Shown: in pieces, positions 17,092 to 25,909 of the stretch
Numbering within the stretch: position 1 is the stretch's first letter
How the letters are laid out: the number at the start of each line of letters is the position of its first letter
Source: DATAEU01 sp046724395
GTDB taxonomy: Bacteria; Actinomycetota; UBA4738; HRBIN12
DNA: 35,888 bases
NCBI GenBank assembly: GCA_046724395.1
Contig: JBKOWM010000081.1
Span: forward strand, 1 to 35,888
Direction of reading: 5' to 3'
Translations under genes and position numbers: made by a program
Notes under the pieces: generated by a model
Seen by the model: only the letters and a program-made list of their open reading frames with translations
Told to the model about the DNA's origin: nothing
Database searches by the model: none

Positions 17092-18677
17092 GCCACACCG
17101 CCCCTCCACGGCCATCGGAGGCCGCCGGCAAGCGATGCGATCTTGCGACGCGTGCTGTCGATGACCATCCGATCATCGGCCGTCAGACCGAGGAAGAGGT
17201 TCACCCCTACGTAGCACCCGACGACGAGGCACCCCTGCAGCGCCGCCGGCAACAGGCGAGCGCCGGGCGGGAATGCGAGCCTGAGCGCCAGCCCCAGGCC
17301 CATGGCGATGACCGCCGCGACGGCCGGCTTGAGGAAGGTGCGATCGAACGGGAGGAGCCGTTCGAGGATCCACACCTCCAGGACGCAGACGCCGTTGACG
17401 ACGCCGATCGAGAACGACGCGGCCGCGGCGGCGCCGAGGACCCCCCACGCGGGGATGAGGAGCGCGCCGCCGCCGACCAAAAGGATGGTCCACAGGATGG
17501 TGTTCAGCAGCTTCACCCTGGTGTGCCCGGTCATGTCGAGCATGGGCTGACAAAGGCCCGTGGCGGCGTCGAGCATCTGGCCGAACGCGATCACGATCAG
17601 CGCGGCCGCGCCCGATTCGAACCCGCTCCCGAACAACGAAAGCAGCGCCGCCGGATACAGCACGGTCACGAGGAAGAACGGCAGGTTGAGGCCGAACGTC
17701 CACCTCGTGGTCGTCGTGTAGAGGTGCGTGAGCGCGTTGTGGTCGCGACGATCGTGCAACCGGGCGAGGGCCGGCTTGACGGCGTAGAAGATCGACAGGT
17801 TCGAAACGTTGGCGACCAGGTTCACCTTGCCGACGACGGAGAAGACACCCACGCTGGAGGCGGAGGCCATCGTTCCGAGCATCAGGTTCTGCACGTTGCG
17901 GCGGAACTGCCGCAGGAGCCCGGAAAGCCAAAGGGGGATCGAGAATCCGAAGATCTCCGACGTATCCCGCCGCACATTCGAGCGAAACGGCGCGGTGAAC
18001 GGCACCAGCTTCCCGAGGAGGAGAATGAGCGTCACGCTGGACGCGACGTCGCCGACGCCGAACGCGATGCCGGCGGTGATCTCGTTGAGGCTTCCGATGA
18101 CGGCGAAGATGACGACGAGGGCCAGCCTGACGAGCGACTGCACCACATTCTCGGCGAGCGCGGCATAGTCCATCCGGCGGAAGCCGCGGGCCACGCCGAG
18201 CAGCACGTTGCTGAGCGTCAGAAAGGGGATGACGACCGCGAACAGGTGGAACATCGGAACGAGACGCGGCTCGTGGAACAGCTCCGTCGCGAGTGGCTCC
18301 GCGGCGACGAACAGGATGACGCCCAGGATCGTTCCGGTGATGGTCGTCACGACCAGACCGATCTGCAGCGCACCGAATAGTCCCGGCCGGTCCCGCCGGC
18401 CGGCGAGGATCGCGACGTAGCGCACCATCGCGTCGTCGAGCCCGAGAAGCGCGACCCCGGCGAACATCGTCGCCGCGCTGATCGACAGGACGTAGAGCCC
18501 GTACCCGCTCGCGCCCAGGGATCGCGCGAGCACCAGGGCGATCACGAAGCGAGTGGCAAACTCGAAGAACGTCCCGGCGGCCAGGAGGCCGGTGCCCTTC
18601 GCGGCGGTGCGGACCTCCCCCCGCAGCTCCGCCTCGGTCAGCGAGGGCGTGGCGTCATCGCGTTCCGCGACGGCCAA
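17088..18677 (-). CDS. Polysaccharide flippase, Wzx/MATE-like (oligosaccharide flippase family)
   Basis: Predicted 529 residues, with many hydrophobic segments consistent with a 12-14-helix MOP-superfamily transporter. The first is FEFATRFVIALVLARSLGASGYGLYVL, the classic Polysacc_synt start with an aromatic/Arg helix followed by the G-YG turn. The start is uncertain: no ATG lies near the first helix. A TTG at 18677, with GGAAGGGG about 7 bases upstream, overlaps the previous gene by 23 bases; an in-frame GTG at 18713 is the alternative. It would move undecaprenyl-linked repeat units across the membrane for the polymerase encoded at 12664. Confidence 0.88.
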   Translation of the reverse strand: MAVAERDDATPSLTEAELRGEVRTAAKGTGLLAAGTFFEFATRFVIALVLARSLGASGYGLYVLSISAATMFAGVALLGLDDAMVRYVAILAGRRDRPGLFGALQIGLVVTTITGTILGVILFVAAEPLATELFHEPRLVPMFHLFAVVIPFLTLSNVLLGVARGFRRMDYAALAENVVQSLVRLALVVIFAVIGSLNEITAGIAFGVGDVASSVTLILLLGKLVPFTAPFRSNVRRDTSEIFGFSIPLWLSGLLRQFRRNVQNLMLGTMASASSVGVFSVVGKVNLVANVSNLSIFYAVKPALARLHDRRDHNALTHLYTTTTRWTFGLNLPFFLVTVLYPAALLSLFGSGFESGAAALIVIAFGQMLDAATGLCQPMLDMTGHTRVKLLNTILWTILLVGGGALLIPAWGVLGAAAAASFSIGVVNGVCVLEVWILERLLPFDRTFLKPAVAAVIAMGLGLALRLAFPPGARLLPAALQGCLVVGCYVGVNLFLGLTADDRMVIDSTRRKIASLAGGLRWPWRGGVA

Positions 18678-19926
18678 CCGACAGCCCCTTCCGACCCTTG
18701 CGTCCGGTTCCACCCGATGACTCGTTGCCGACCGACCTCTCGCCGAGAGTCTCGGCCGACGCGGTGGCCCGGCCCGTCTCCGACGATGCCTCGGGTTCGG
18801 CGACCGACGCCGAGCCGCTGGGTGACGCCACCTCCGACGGTAGGCGCTGCAGAAGCGCGGCGATCTGGCGACGCGTCTCGCGATCGCCAACGAACCCGTC
18901 GCCGCGGTACTCGCACGCGCCCGTCCACACGGACAGCCGTCCGTCGGCGCCGCTATAGGGCGTCGTAACGACGATCCCGCGCCAGTCGGACAGCAGGCGC
19001 TCCGCTCGGTCGAGCCGGATTCCGGGCAGGATCACGCCGATCGTCGTGGAATCCACGGGATCCACCACGTCCTGCCCCCGGACCGTGGGTCGGAGGGCGT
19101 CGATCAACTCCGGCAGCAAACGCTCGACGCGTCCGTTGCCGTGCTCGGCGTCGTGCCCGTTCGAGACCTCTCCGGCGGAAGTTCGCAGGAGACCGAAACT
19201 GATCGGCAACCCCGCCAACCTGGCCCGCCCGAGCTCCTGACGGGCACGGAGCGCGAACGACCGACGGTCAGCGATGGAGTCGGCGCCGATGTCCGCGCCG
19301 ACCGCCGGCGACGGTGCGTACGGACGCGCTCGGGCGGACGAGGAGCGGCGCGCGTAGTCCCACACAGAGGCGAACGCGAAGCCCAGGAAGAGGCCGAAGA
19401 CGGCTCCGATGCCGATCGTCAAGACCTTGTTCGGACCGACCGGGGTGGTAGGCACCTGGGGTGTCTGGAGCGCGACCAGCTGATACGTGTCCTGGAGATC
19501 CTCGATGTAGCTTTGGGTCTGCAGCGCGACCTCGTTCGCGAACCTCTGCACCGTCTTCGGGTCGGGGCCGTGCACCACGATCGTAATGACCTGCGTGCCG
19601 GGGACGATGTCCGCATCGAACGTCACGCCCGCGGATGCCATCGATCGGTGAAGCCATGTTTCGACCCTCGACTTGATCGCGTCGCTGCGCGCGATCTCCG
19701 CGTACGTCGCCGTGATCTCGTCGTTGTTTACCAGCGCGGCGAACGCGTTCGCGACGTTGTCTGCCCCGAGTTGCCTGGGCCGGACGACGAACGTCGCCTT
19801 GGACTCATAGGTCGGCGGCGCTTGCGCGACCAGCATCACCGTCAGCGCCGTCGTGAGCACGAAGCACGGCAGGACGATCCACCACCCGCGCCTCGCGATC
19901 TGGAGGTACCGTCCGAGCTCCGTCAT
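18655..19926 (-). CDS. Wzz-type chain-length/co-polymerase protein fused to a degenerate GGDEF-like domain
   Basis: Predicted 423 residues; the ATG at 19926 overlaps the upstream stop (ATGA). Residues 1-195 are a Wzz/YveK-type membrane protein: TM1 at about 15-34, an extracytoplasmic domain with PPTYESKATFVVRPRQL, and TM2 at about 168-189 after the proline-rich TPQVPTTPVGPNK. Unlike Wzc-type proteins there is no tyrosine kinase. Instead residues ~221-355 look like a GGDEF fold: SFALRARQELGRARLAGLPI, LIDALRPTVRGQDVVDPVDS, TTIGVILPGIRLDRAERLL and LSVWTGACEYRGDGF. The GGDEF signature position reads VDSTT, so catalysis is not expected. The final ~65 residues are a Ser/Glu/Gly-rich disordered tail. 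It probably sets polymer length; the cytoplasmic domain may bind a nucleotide or partner. Confidence 0.82.
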   Translation of the reverse strand: MTELGRYLQIARRGWWIVLPCFVLTTALTVMLVAQAPPTYESKATFVVRPRQLGADNVANAFAALVNNDEITATYAEIARSDAIKSRVETWLHRSMASAGVTFDADIVPGTQVITIVVHGPDPKTVQRFANEVALQTQSYIEDLQDTYQLVALQTPQVPTTPVGPNKVLTIGIGAVFGLFLGFAFASVWDYARRSSSARARPYAPSPAVGADIGADSIADRRSFALRARQELGRARLAGLPISFGLLRTSAGEVSNGHDAEHGNGRVERLLPELIDALRPTVRGQDVVDPVDSTTIGVILPGIRLDRAERLLSDWRGIVVTTPYSGADGRLSVWTGACEYRGDGFVGDRETRRQIAALLQRLPSEVASPSGSASVAEPEASSETGRATASAETLGERSVGNESSGGTGRKGRKGLSVGRRGTR

Positions 19927-21062
19927 GCCTGTACCGCCTCCATTCCCTTGCCGACCGCTCCGGGCGACAGATCCACGACCATGTCGTCCGATTGCTCTTC
20001 ATCCGCGTCGCGGGCCGGGAGGTCCGACAGCTCCGAACCCGCGCCCGCGTCGACCGAGATCTCGATGCCGCCCGCCGCCAGCGACCGCTGGGCCGCCTCG
20101 ATGACCCGCACGACGTCGAGGCCGTTTCGACCGTCGGTCAGCGGCGGTTTCCGCTCCCGAATGCAGTCGATCAGGTGGAGGCACTCCATTCGCAGAGGCT
20201 CCTCGAATCGCACGTAAGGACTGACGACGCTGCCGTAGTGATAGGCGAATTGGTACTCGCCGAAGGTGTCGGTCTTCCGGACGGCGTTGACGCTCTTGTC
20301 GTAGACCTTCAGCTTCTCGAGCGGTTCGAGATCGTCGTACACGACCATCTTGCGGCTGCCGACGATCGTGATCTTCCGCGTCTTGTACGGGTCTACCCAG
20401 CTCATCCGCGCGTGCGCAAGGACGTCCCCGTCGAACTTCATCGAGAGGTAGGCGACGTCCTCGACCGAGTCCTGGACGCACGACTTGCCGACGGCACTCA
20501 CGCTCCAGGGCGACGAGCCCAGGACGTGTAGCAGGATCGAGATGTCGTGGGGTGCGAGGTCCCACACGACGTTCGTGTTCGAACGGAACACCCCGAGGCC
20601 CGCCCGGATCGTGTCAACGTATCGGATCTCGCCGAGCTCGCCGCTGTCGACCATCTCCTTCAAGGCGACGACGACCGGGTTGTAGGCGGCGATGTGACCG
20701 ACCATCAGGATCCTGCCGTTCGATTCTGCGAGGTCGATGAGACGCGCGCCCTCGTACGAGGTCATAGCGAGCGGCTTCTCGACCAGGACGTCGAGACCCG
20801 CGTTGAGACAGTCGCTGACCACGTCGAAGTGGGTCTCCGGCGGGGTGCTCACGACGGCGATGTCCAACCCGTCCTGACAAAGCCGCTGGTGGTCCAGCTC
20901 GAAGTGCTTCACCTGGGGGTGGCGAAGGCGCATCTCCTCCAGTCGCCTCCAGTCGTGATCGGCGATCGCGCGCACGCTTGCGTCGGGGATCTCCATGAAC
21001 GTCCTGACGAGGTTCGGACCCCAGTACCCGCACCCGATGATGCCGACCTTCAGCCGCCCCAC
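19923..21062 (-). CDS. Gfo/Idh/MocA-family NAD(P)-dependent oxidoreductase
   Basis: Predicted 379 residues from the ATG at 21062. The N-terminal Rossmann fold begins KVGIIGCGYWGPNLVR. The family EKP motif is VLVEKPLAMTSYEGARL near residue 95, and the catalytic-region histidine lies in VWDLAPHDISILLHVLG. The C-terminal domain runs to about residue 340, then an acidic ~40-residue tail. These features match sugar dehydrogenases of the WlbA/MviM type, which oxidise or reduce nucleotide-activated sugars, often at C3. The position next to the initiating transferase suggests it makes a modified sugar for the repeat unit. The precise substrate is unknown. Confidence 0.87.
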   Translation of the reverse strand: MGRLKVGIIGCGYWGPNLVRTFMEIPDASVRAIADHDWRRLEEMRLRHPQVKHFELDHQRLCQDGLDIAVVSTPPETHFDVVSDCLNAGLDVLVEKPLAMTSYEGARLIDLAESNGRILMVGHIAAYNPVVVALKEMVDSGELGEIRYVDTIRAGLGVFRSNTNVVWDLAPHDISILLHVLGSSPWSVSAVGKSCVQDSVEDVAYLSMKFDGDVLAHARMSWVDPYKTRKITIVGSRKMVVYDDLEPLEKLKVYDKSVNAVRKTDTFGEYQFAYHYGSVVSPYVRFEEPLRMECLHLIDCIRERKPPLTDGRNGLDVVRVIEAAQRSLAAGGIEISVDAGAGSELSDLPARDADEEQSDDMVVDLSPGAVGKGMEAVQA

Positions 21063-21797
21063 CTAGCCCGCCCCCTTGCGCGACAAGACGAGGGGAATCG
21101 TCAGGAAAAGGACCTTCAGGTCGAACGCGATCGACCGGCGCCGGATGTACTCGACGTCGAGGCGCACCATCTCCTCGAAGCCGATCGTGCACCGACCGCG
21201 GACCTGCGCCCAGCCGGTCAGGCCCGGCCAGCTCGCCAACCGGACGAGATGGCGCTCCTGATACGCGTCGACCTCATATGGCACGGGCGGCCGCGGTCCG
21301 ACGAGACTCATGTCGCCCTTGAGTACGTTCCACAGCTGCGGAAGCTCGTCCACGCTGATGCTTCGCAGGAAGGCGCCCAGACGGGTCACCCGCGGGTCGT
21401 TCGACGGTCGGTACGAATCGCCGTCGGAACGACCGGGTCGGAGCGTAGACAGCGTCGCCTCGTCCGCCGTGAGATACGCCGTCATGTACACGCGGTGAAG
21501 CGAATGGTCCGCGTCGGCCACCATCGTCCGGAACTTGTAGAGCGTGAAGGGCTCGATCACCCACATACGAACCCCGTCGACGGTTCGCCGGCGTCCACCC
21601 AGGCGTTGCTGCGTGAAGACCGCCGGTCCCGGGCTGTCGAGCCGGATCGAGAACGCGATGAGCAACATGACCGGCGACAACACGAGCAACATCAGCGACG
21701 ATAGAACGATGTCGACGATCCTCTTGAACAGGTAGTAGCCGCGCGTACCCGAAAGCCACGGCTCCGCCAATGGAACCGAGATGCCGACCTCGTTCAC
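21063..21797 (-). CDS. Initiating sugar-phosphate transferase (bacterial sugar transferase, polyprenyl-phosphate GPT family)
   Basis: Predicted 244 residues from a GTG at 21797 with a GGGGGT just upstream. One N-terminal reentrant/transmembrane segment (YYLFKRIVDIVLSSLMLLVL) is followed by the catalytic PF02397 core: SPGPAVFTQQRLGG, FTLYKFRTMVADAD, then LRSISVDELPQLWNVLKGDM (Asp-Glu catalytic pair), SLVGPRPPVP, and PGLTGWAQVRGR. It loads the first sugar-1-phosphate onto undecaprenyl phosphate. It is a minimal version without the four-helix N-terminal domain of WbaP/WcaJ. It heads the 15-gene minus-strand run. The reading frame stays open for about 80 codons further upstream without any ATG, GTG or TTG, so an unusual longer start cannot be fully excluded. 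Confidence 0.92.
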   Translation of the reverse strand: MNEVGISVPLAEPWLSGTRGYYLFKRIVDIVLSSLMLLVLSPVMLLIAFSIRLDSPGPAVFTQQRLGGRRRTVDGVRMWVIEPFTLYKFRTMVADADHSLHRVYMTAYLTADEATLSTLRPGRSDGDSYRPSNDPRVTRLGAFLRSISVDELPQLWNVLKGDMSLVGPRPPVPYEVDAYQERHLVRLASWPGLTGWAQVRGRCTIGFEEMVRLDVEYIRRRSIAFDLKVLFLTIPLVLSRKGAG

Positions 21798-22079
21798 AAC
21801 ACCCCCTACCGGATCGACGAGCGCCCCGATCGAACGACGGCGAACGATGAGGCCCCGTCCGGGGATCTCGCCGTCGGGGTCGAGCGTGCACGATGGCGCA
21901 ACGCCGGTGAACGTGCCGTTGAAGTACGTTCGGTACGGCGGACGAAGTACGAAGCCGCGCCGGCGTCGCCAGGCGGACGCGGCTACCGCATCGGGCGTAC
22001 GCGATCTACCGCGGCCGGCGGTCGGCAGCCCACTATCATCCCCCTAGCGTCTGGGACAAATTCTCCAGAGGGAGTCAGC
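21798..22079 (+). promoter_or_regulatory. Divergent intergenic region between the minus-strand operon and the UDP-sugar operon
   Basis: This 282-base gap separates two divergent operons, so promoters for both must lie here or upstream within coding sequence. On the plus strand a TATCAT at 22034-22039 is a possible -10 element, about 40 bases before the GTG at 22080, but there is no convincing -35. GGGAG at about 22070-22074 serves as ribosome binding site for ugd. No clear promoter could be picked for the minus strand. Much of the region reads as an open frame continuous with the minus-strand sugar transferase. Confidence 0.45.
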
Positions 22080-23459
22080 GTGAACGTCGCCATCATCGGA
22101 ACCGGACATGTCGGCCTGATCACCTCGGTGGCATCCGCGCGCATGGGTCATCGCGTCGTCGGCACAGACGTCGACGCGGAGAAGATCTCGCTCCTGCGTC
22201 GCGCCGTCCCGCCGTTCTATGAGCCCGGCCTCGAGGAGGCGCTCCGGGACGAGATGGGGGCGGGACGTCTTTCTTTTACGGATGACCCCGCCGAGGCGCT
22301 CGCCCTGGCGGAAGTGGTCTTTATCTGCGTCGGCACGCCGGCCCGTGCCGACGGCGAGGCGAACCTTCTCGCGATCGAGGAGTCCGGCGCGGCGATCGGG
22401 CGGCACTCGGCGTCGGGCACGGTCGTCGTGGAGAAGTCGACGGTCCCGGCCGGCACCGCCGATCGCTTGGAGCGGACGCTGCTGCGCGAGGGCGCCGGTC
22501 GTCGCTTCCACGTCGCGTCGAACCCGGAGTTCCTGCGCGAAGGCACGGCCCTTCACGACGCGCTCGAGCCCGACCGGATCGTGATCGGCGTGGAGTCGGA
22601 CGAGGCGCTGGTGGCACTCCAACGGCTGTACGACCCGTTGGTCCGCGCGGGAACGCCGCTGATCGTGACCGACATCCGTACCGCAGAGCTTGCCAAGCAC
22701 GCGAGCAACGCGTTCCTCGCCCTCAAGATCTCGTTCGCGAACGCGCTCGCGCGGATCTGCGAGCGGGCGGGCGCCGACGTGACGGCGATCGCCGACGTCA
22801 TGGGCTCCGATCCCAGGATCGGACGCTCGTTTCTGGATGCCGGTCTGGGGTACGGCGGGTACTGCTTCCCGAAGGACGTCGCCGCTCTCGAGCGGCTCGC
22901 GGCCCGGCTGGGGGAACCACTGGGGCTGCTGAAGGAGGTCGAGCGGATCAACGAGCGAGCGGTCGAGTCTGCGGCGGACAAGGTCACCGAGGCGCTGTGG
23001 AACCTGGAGGGCAAGCGCCTCGCCATCCTTGGGCTGTCGTTCAAGCCGGGGACGGATGACGTGCGGTTCAGCCCGGCGCTCAACCTCGCACGGCGCCTGT
23101 TGGCCGCCGGAGCCGAGGTCGTCGGGTACGACCCGAAGGCGGGCCCCGCAGCCAAGAACGAGCTCCCGGAGCTTCGGCTGGCCGAGGATCCGTACGACGC
23201 CGCCTCGGGGGCACACTGCCTCGTCGTTGCGACGGAGTGGGCCGAGTTCCGCGCGATGGATCTCGACGCGCTCAGGCACGTGATGGCGTACCCGGTGGTC
23301 GTCGACGCGAGAAATATCCTCGACGCGCAGGAGCTCGCGGCCGCCGGGTTCTGGTACTACCCCACCGGCCGCCCTCCGGTCGTGCAGGGACCGACCCCTG
23401 TGCTCGACGAGAGCGACGTCGCCGGCGTGTCGGCCGCCATCGAGCCGACGGCGCGGTGA
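22080..23459 (+). CDS. ugd: UDP-glucose 6-dehydrogenase
   Basis: Predicted 459 residues; GTG start with a GGGAG upstream. The N-terminal NAD-binding motif is IIGTGHVGLITSVASARMGH. The YEPGLEE and FICVGTPARADGEANL strands follow. EKSTVPAGTADRL and SNPEFLREGTALHD are family signatures, and the catalytic cysteine is in GYGGYCFPKDVAAL near residue 261. FKPGTDDVRFSPAL marks the C-terminal domain. The enzyme oxidises UDP-glucose to UDP-glucuronate using two NAD+. It starts an operon (GTGA overlap) with a UDP-xylose-synthase-like gene, so UDP-glucuronate probably feeds both uronic acid and pentose units of the surface polysaccharide. Confidence 0.94.
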   Translation: MNVAIIGTGHVGLITSVASARMGHRVVGTDVDAEKISLLRRAVPPFYEPGLEEALRDEMGAGRLSFTDDPAEALALAEVVFICVGTPARADGEANLLAIEESGAAIGRHSASGTVVVEKSTVPAGTADRLERTLLREGAGRRFHVASNPEFLREGTALHDALEPDRIVIGVESDEALVALQRLYDPLVRAGTPLIVTDIRTAELAKHASNAFLALKISFANALARICERAGADVTAIADVMGSDPRIGRSFLDAGLGYGGYCFPKDVAALERLAARLGEPLGLLKEVERINERAVESAADKVTEALWNLEGKRLAILGLSFKPGTDDVRFSPALNLARRLLAAGAEVVGYDPKAGPAAKNELPELRLAEDPYDAASGAHCLVVATEWAEFRAMDLDALRHVMAYPVVVDARNILDAQELAAAGFWYYPTGRPPVVQGPTPVLDESDVAGVSAAIEPTAR

Positions 23460-24415
23460 CGGGCCGGCGCGCCGTCGTCACCGGCGGGGCGGGCTTCGTC
23501 GGCTCCCACGTCTGCGACCGCCTCCTGAACGAGGGCTGGGAGGTCGTCTGTCTCGACTCGTTCCTCACCGGCAGCGCGGACAACCTGTTGCCCGCGAGCG
23601 CGAACGAGGCGTTCAGCGTCAGAGAGGTCGACGTCACGGCGGAGCTACGGGTCGAGGGTCCGATCGACTGGATCCTGCATCTCGCCTCGCCGGCATCGCC
23701 CACGGATTACCTGGATCACCCCATCGCGACGCTCAAGGTCGGCGCGCTCGGCACGCTGAACTGCCTCGAGCTCGCGCGCACGAGCGGCGCCGGCGTGCTG
23801 CTCGCGTCGACGTCCGAGGTGTACGGCGACCCGCTGGTCCATCCCCAGCCCGAGAGCTACTGGGGGAACGTCAACCCGATCGGGCCCCGGTCCGTCTATG
23901 ACGAGGCCAAGCGGTACGCCGAGGCGGTGACGATGGCGTATCACCGGACCCACGGCGTGCCCGTGCGGATCGCCCGGATCTTCAACACGTACGGCCCCCG
24001 GATGCGCCACGACGATGGGCGCGCGGTCCCCACGTTCATCGTCCAGTCGCTGCGCGGCGAGCCGATCACCGTGCACGGCGACGGGTCGCAGACTCGCTCG
24101 CTTTGCTACGTGACTGACCTCGTCGACGGGCTTTGGCGTCTGTTGAGCAGCGACGTCGTGGGGCCGGTCAACCTCGGCAGTCGCGACGAGACGACGGTCC
24201 TGGAGCTCGCTCGGCTGATCCGTACGATCTCGCGTACGGATTCCGAGATCGTCTTCGTCGACCGACCGATCGACGACCCGGAGGTCCGCCGTCCGGACAT
24301 CACCTTGGCCACCTCGCTGCTGGGGTGGGAGCCGACCGTGGGGTTGCGCGACGGGCTCGGCAAGACCGTCGCCTCGATGATCCCCAGCGTGCGCGGGATC
24401 CCCGCCGCGTCGTGA
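23456..24415 (+). CDS. SDR-family UDP-glucuronate decarboxylase (UDP-xylose synthase)-like protein
   Basis: Predicted 319 residues; the GTG at 23456 overlaps the ugd stop (GTGA) and puts the Rossmann motif VTGGAGFVGSHVCDRL at residues 7-22. LHLASPASPTDYLDHPIAT, then ASTSEVYGDPLVHPQPESYW and the catalytic RSVYDEAKRYAEAV, are the hallmarks of UDP-xylose synthases. ARIFNTYGPRMRHDDGRAVP is also typical. The enzyme would convert UDP-glucuronate to UDP-xylose, or stop at the 4-keto intermediate. Direct coupling to ugd supports this reading. Other extended SDRs share the fold, but this combination of motifs is fairly specific. Confidence 0.88.
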   Translation: MTGRRAVVTGGAGFVGSHVCDRLLNEGWEVVCLDSFLTGSADNLLPASANEAFSVREVDVTAELRVEGPIDWILHLASPASPTDYLDHPIATLKVGALGTLNCLELARTSGAGVLLASTSEVYGDPLVHPQPESYWGNVNPIGPRSVYDEAKRYAEAVTMAYHRTHGVPVRIARIFNTYGPRMRHDDGRAVPTFIVQSLRGEPITVHGDGSQTRSLCYVTDLVDGLWRLLSSDVVGPVNLGSRDETTVLELARLIRTISRTDSEIVFVDRPIDDPEVRRPDITLATSLLGWEPTVGLRDGLGKTVASMIPSVRGIPAAS

Positions 24416-24873
24416 CGGCGGGGAGCCGCTCCTCGCCCGGCGGCGCCCCGCGCGCCGACCCGCGGAGGTCCGGCAGGCCTGCGCTGGTGCGCGCGGCACA
24501 GCTCGCGGGCGTCGTCGTGATCGTCGTCGCGTTCTCCATCGGACCGCTGCCCGTTCCGGATCTCGACGGGGTCTGGGGCGTGGTCCCGCACGTGATCGCG
24601 TACACCGTTCTCACGGTCGTCGCGCTGGCCGTCGTGCCGCTCGGCCACAGCGCCCTCTCGAAAGCCACGCGGATCGGTTCGATCGTGCTCGCGATCGTCG
24701 TTCTGGGCGCGGCGATGGAGGCACTCCAGCGCGTGTTCGGTCGCGATGCCGAGGTCGCCGACGTGGTCGCGAATACCGTCGGCGCGACCGCGGCCGTCGT
24801 GTTGATGGCGCTCGCGCAGAGGCTGCGCGGCGGCTCGCCGGCACAGCGCTTCAGATCGCCGCCGACCGGGTGA
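24412..24873 (+). CDS. VanZ-like membrane protein
   Basis: Predicted 153 residues from a GTG overlapping the upstream TGA (GTGA). About four hydrophobic segments are visible: AAQLAGVVVIVVAFSIG, VVPHVIAYTVLTVVALAVV, TRIGSIVLAIVVLGAAMEAL and ANTVGATAAVVLMALA. The PHVIAYTVL turn, and the ALQRVFGRDAEVADVVANTV segment with its conserved Arg, Asp and Asn, match the VanZ-like family (PF04892). The biochemical role of these small proteins is unsettled; they are frequent in cell-envelope and exopolysaccharide loci. The last 23 bases overlap the convergent epimerase gene. Confidence 0.75.
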   Translation: MTAGSRSSPGGAPRADPRRSGRPALVRAAQLAGVVVIVVAFSIGPLPVPDLDGVWGVVPHVIAYTVLTVVALAVVPLGHSALSKATRIGSIVLAIVVLGAAMEALQRVFGRDAEVADVVANTVGATAAVVLMALAQRLRGGSPAQRFRSPPTG

Positions 24874-25849
24874 GGGCGGATCCGTCGTCCGGGCCGATCG
24901 GTGCTCGGACGCCCCGCTCCCGGTGCCAGGCCAACTGCTCGGCCAGCCCGTCTCGCAGGGAGACCTCGGGCCGCCACCCGAGCAGACGCCGGGCGAGGTC
25001 GATCGATGCTCCCGTCCGCGCAACGTCTCCTGGCTGGGTCGGCAGGCGGTCGATGGACGGCGAACGGCCGACGAGGTCCCCGACCATTCCCAGGAGATCG
25101 GCGAGCGCGACGGCCTCGCCCCCGCCGACGTTGACGACGGTTCCCGGCCGGACGTCCGCGGTCGCGGCGAGCAGGTTGGCTCTCACGACGTCCTCGACGT
25201 ACGTGAACTCGCGCTTCTGTGTCCCGTCGCCGTACATCGAGAACGTGCCTCCCCCGATCGCCGACTCGAGGAGCCGGTGGATCGCCATGTCGGGCCGCTG
25301 CCGGGGTCCATACACGGTGAAGTACCGGAGGGAGACGACCGGGACGCCCCAGTTCCGAGCGTAGACGTCGCACAGCTGCTCGGCTGCGAGCTTCGTCACG
25401 CCGTACGGGCTGTGAGGCCGCGTCGGCGTCTCCTCCCGGGCCGGGTACTCGGGCGCCTCTCCGTAGACCGATGAGCTCGACGCGAAGACGAAGCGTCCGA
25501 CGCGTCCGTCCCTCGCCGCCTCGAGCAAGCGTTGGGTCGCGACCACGTTGTCCTGGACATACGACACGAAGCTGTCGCGCCAGGATGCGCGGACGCCGGG
25601 TTGCCCGGCCTGGTGGAACACCACATCGACGTCGCGCAGGAACGTGCCGAGATCGGCCGTCGTCAGGTCGCCCTCGACGAGCTCGCATGCCGGGAGCTCG
25701 GCGAGGGCGCGAACGTTCGCTCGCTTCTGGGCGACGTCGTAGTACGGAGAGAACGAGTCCACGGCCCGGACGTGGTGACCTCGCTCGCAAAGCCGCTCCG
25801 CGAGGTGGCTGCCGATGAACCCCGCCGCGCCGGTGACGAGCGCGCGCAT
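24851..25849 (-). CDS. NAD-dependent sugar epimerase, UDP-glucuronate/UDP-glucose 4-epimerase-like
   Basis: Predicted 332 residues; ATG at 25849. The Rossmann motif VTGAAGFIGSHLAERL is at residues 5-20. The segment VDSFSPYYDVAQKRANVRAL is characteristic of UDP-glucuronate 4-epimerases and close relatives. FVFASSSSVYGEAPEYPA, then the catalytic SPYGVTKLAAEQLCDVYA and LRYFTVYGPRQRPDMAIHRL, complete the family pattern. It likely makes UDP-galacturonate (or a related C4 epimer) from the UDP-glucuronate produced by the neighbouring ugd; this substrate is inferred. It overlaps the VanZ-like gene tail to tail by 23 bases and lies 61 bases downstream of the second response regulator. Confidence 0.86.
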   Translation of the reverse strand: MRALVTGAAGFIGSHLAERLCERGHHVRAVDSFSPYYDVAQKRANVRALAELPACELVEGDLTTADLGTFLRDVDVVFHQAGQPGVRASWRDSFVSYVQDNVVATQRLLEAARDGRVGRFVFASSSSVYGEAPEYPAREETPTRPHSPYGVTKLAAEQLCDVYARNWGVPVVSLRYFTVYGPRQRPDMAIHRLLESAIGGGTFSMYGDGTQKREFTYVEDVVRANLLAATADVRPGTVVNVGGGEAVALADLLGMVGDLVGRSPSIDRLPTQPGDVARTGASIDLARRLLGWRPEVSLRDGLAEQLAWHRERGVRAPIGPDDGSALTRSAAI

Positions 25850-25909
25850 GTTACCCCTGTCCCGTCCGCCGCCCGGGACGTCGAGGCACCGTGGATCGTC
25901 CGCTCGGGC

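Noticed and set aside
24851..24873. Convergent overlaps (36 bp at 5632-5667, 23 bp at 24851-24873, 4 bp at 29652-29655) as a sign of misannotation
   Set aside because: All six proteins involved have clear family matches to near their ends; such tail-to-tail overlaps are ordinary in compact genomes.
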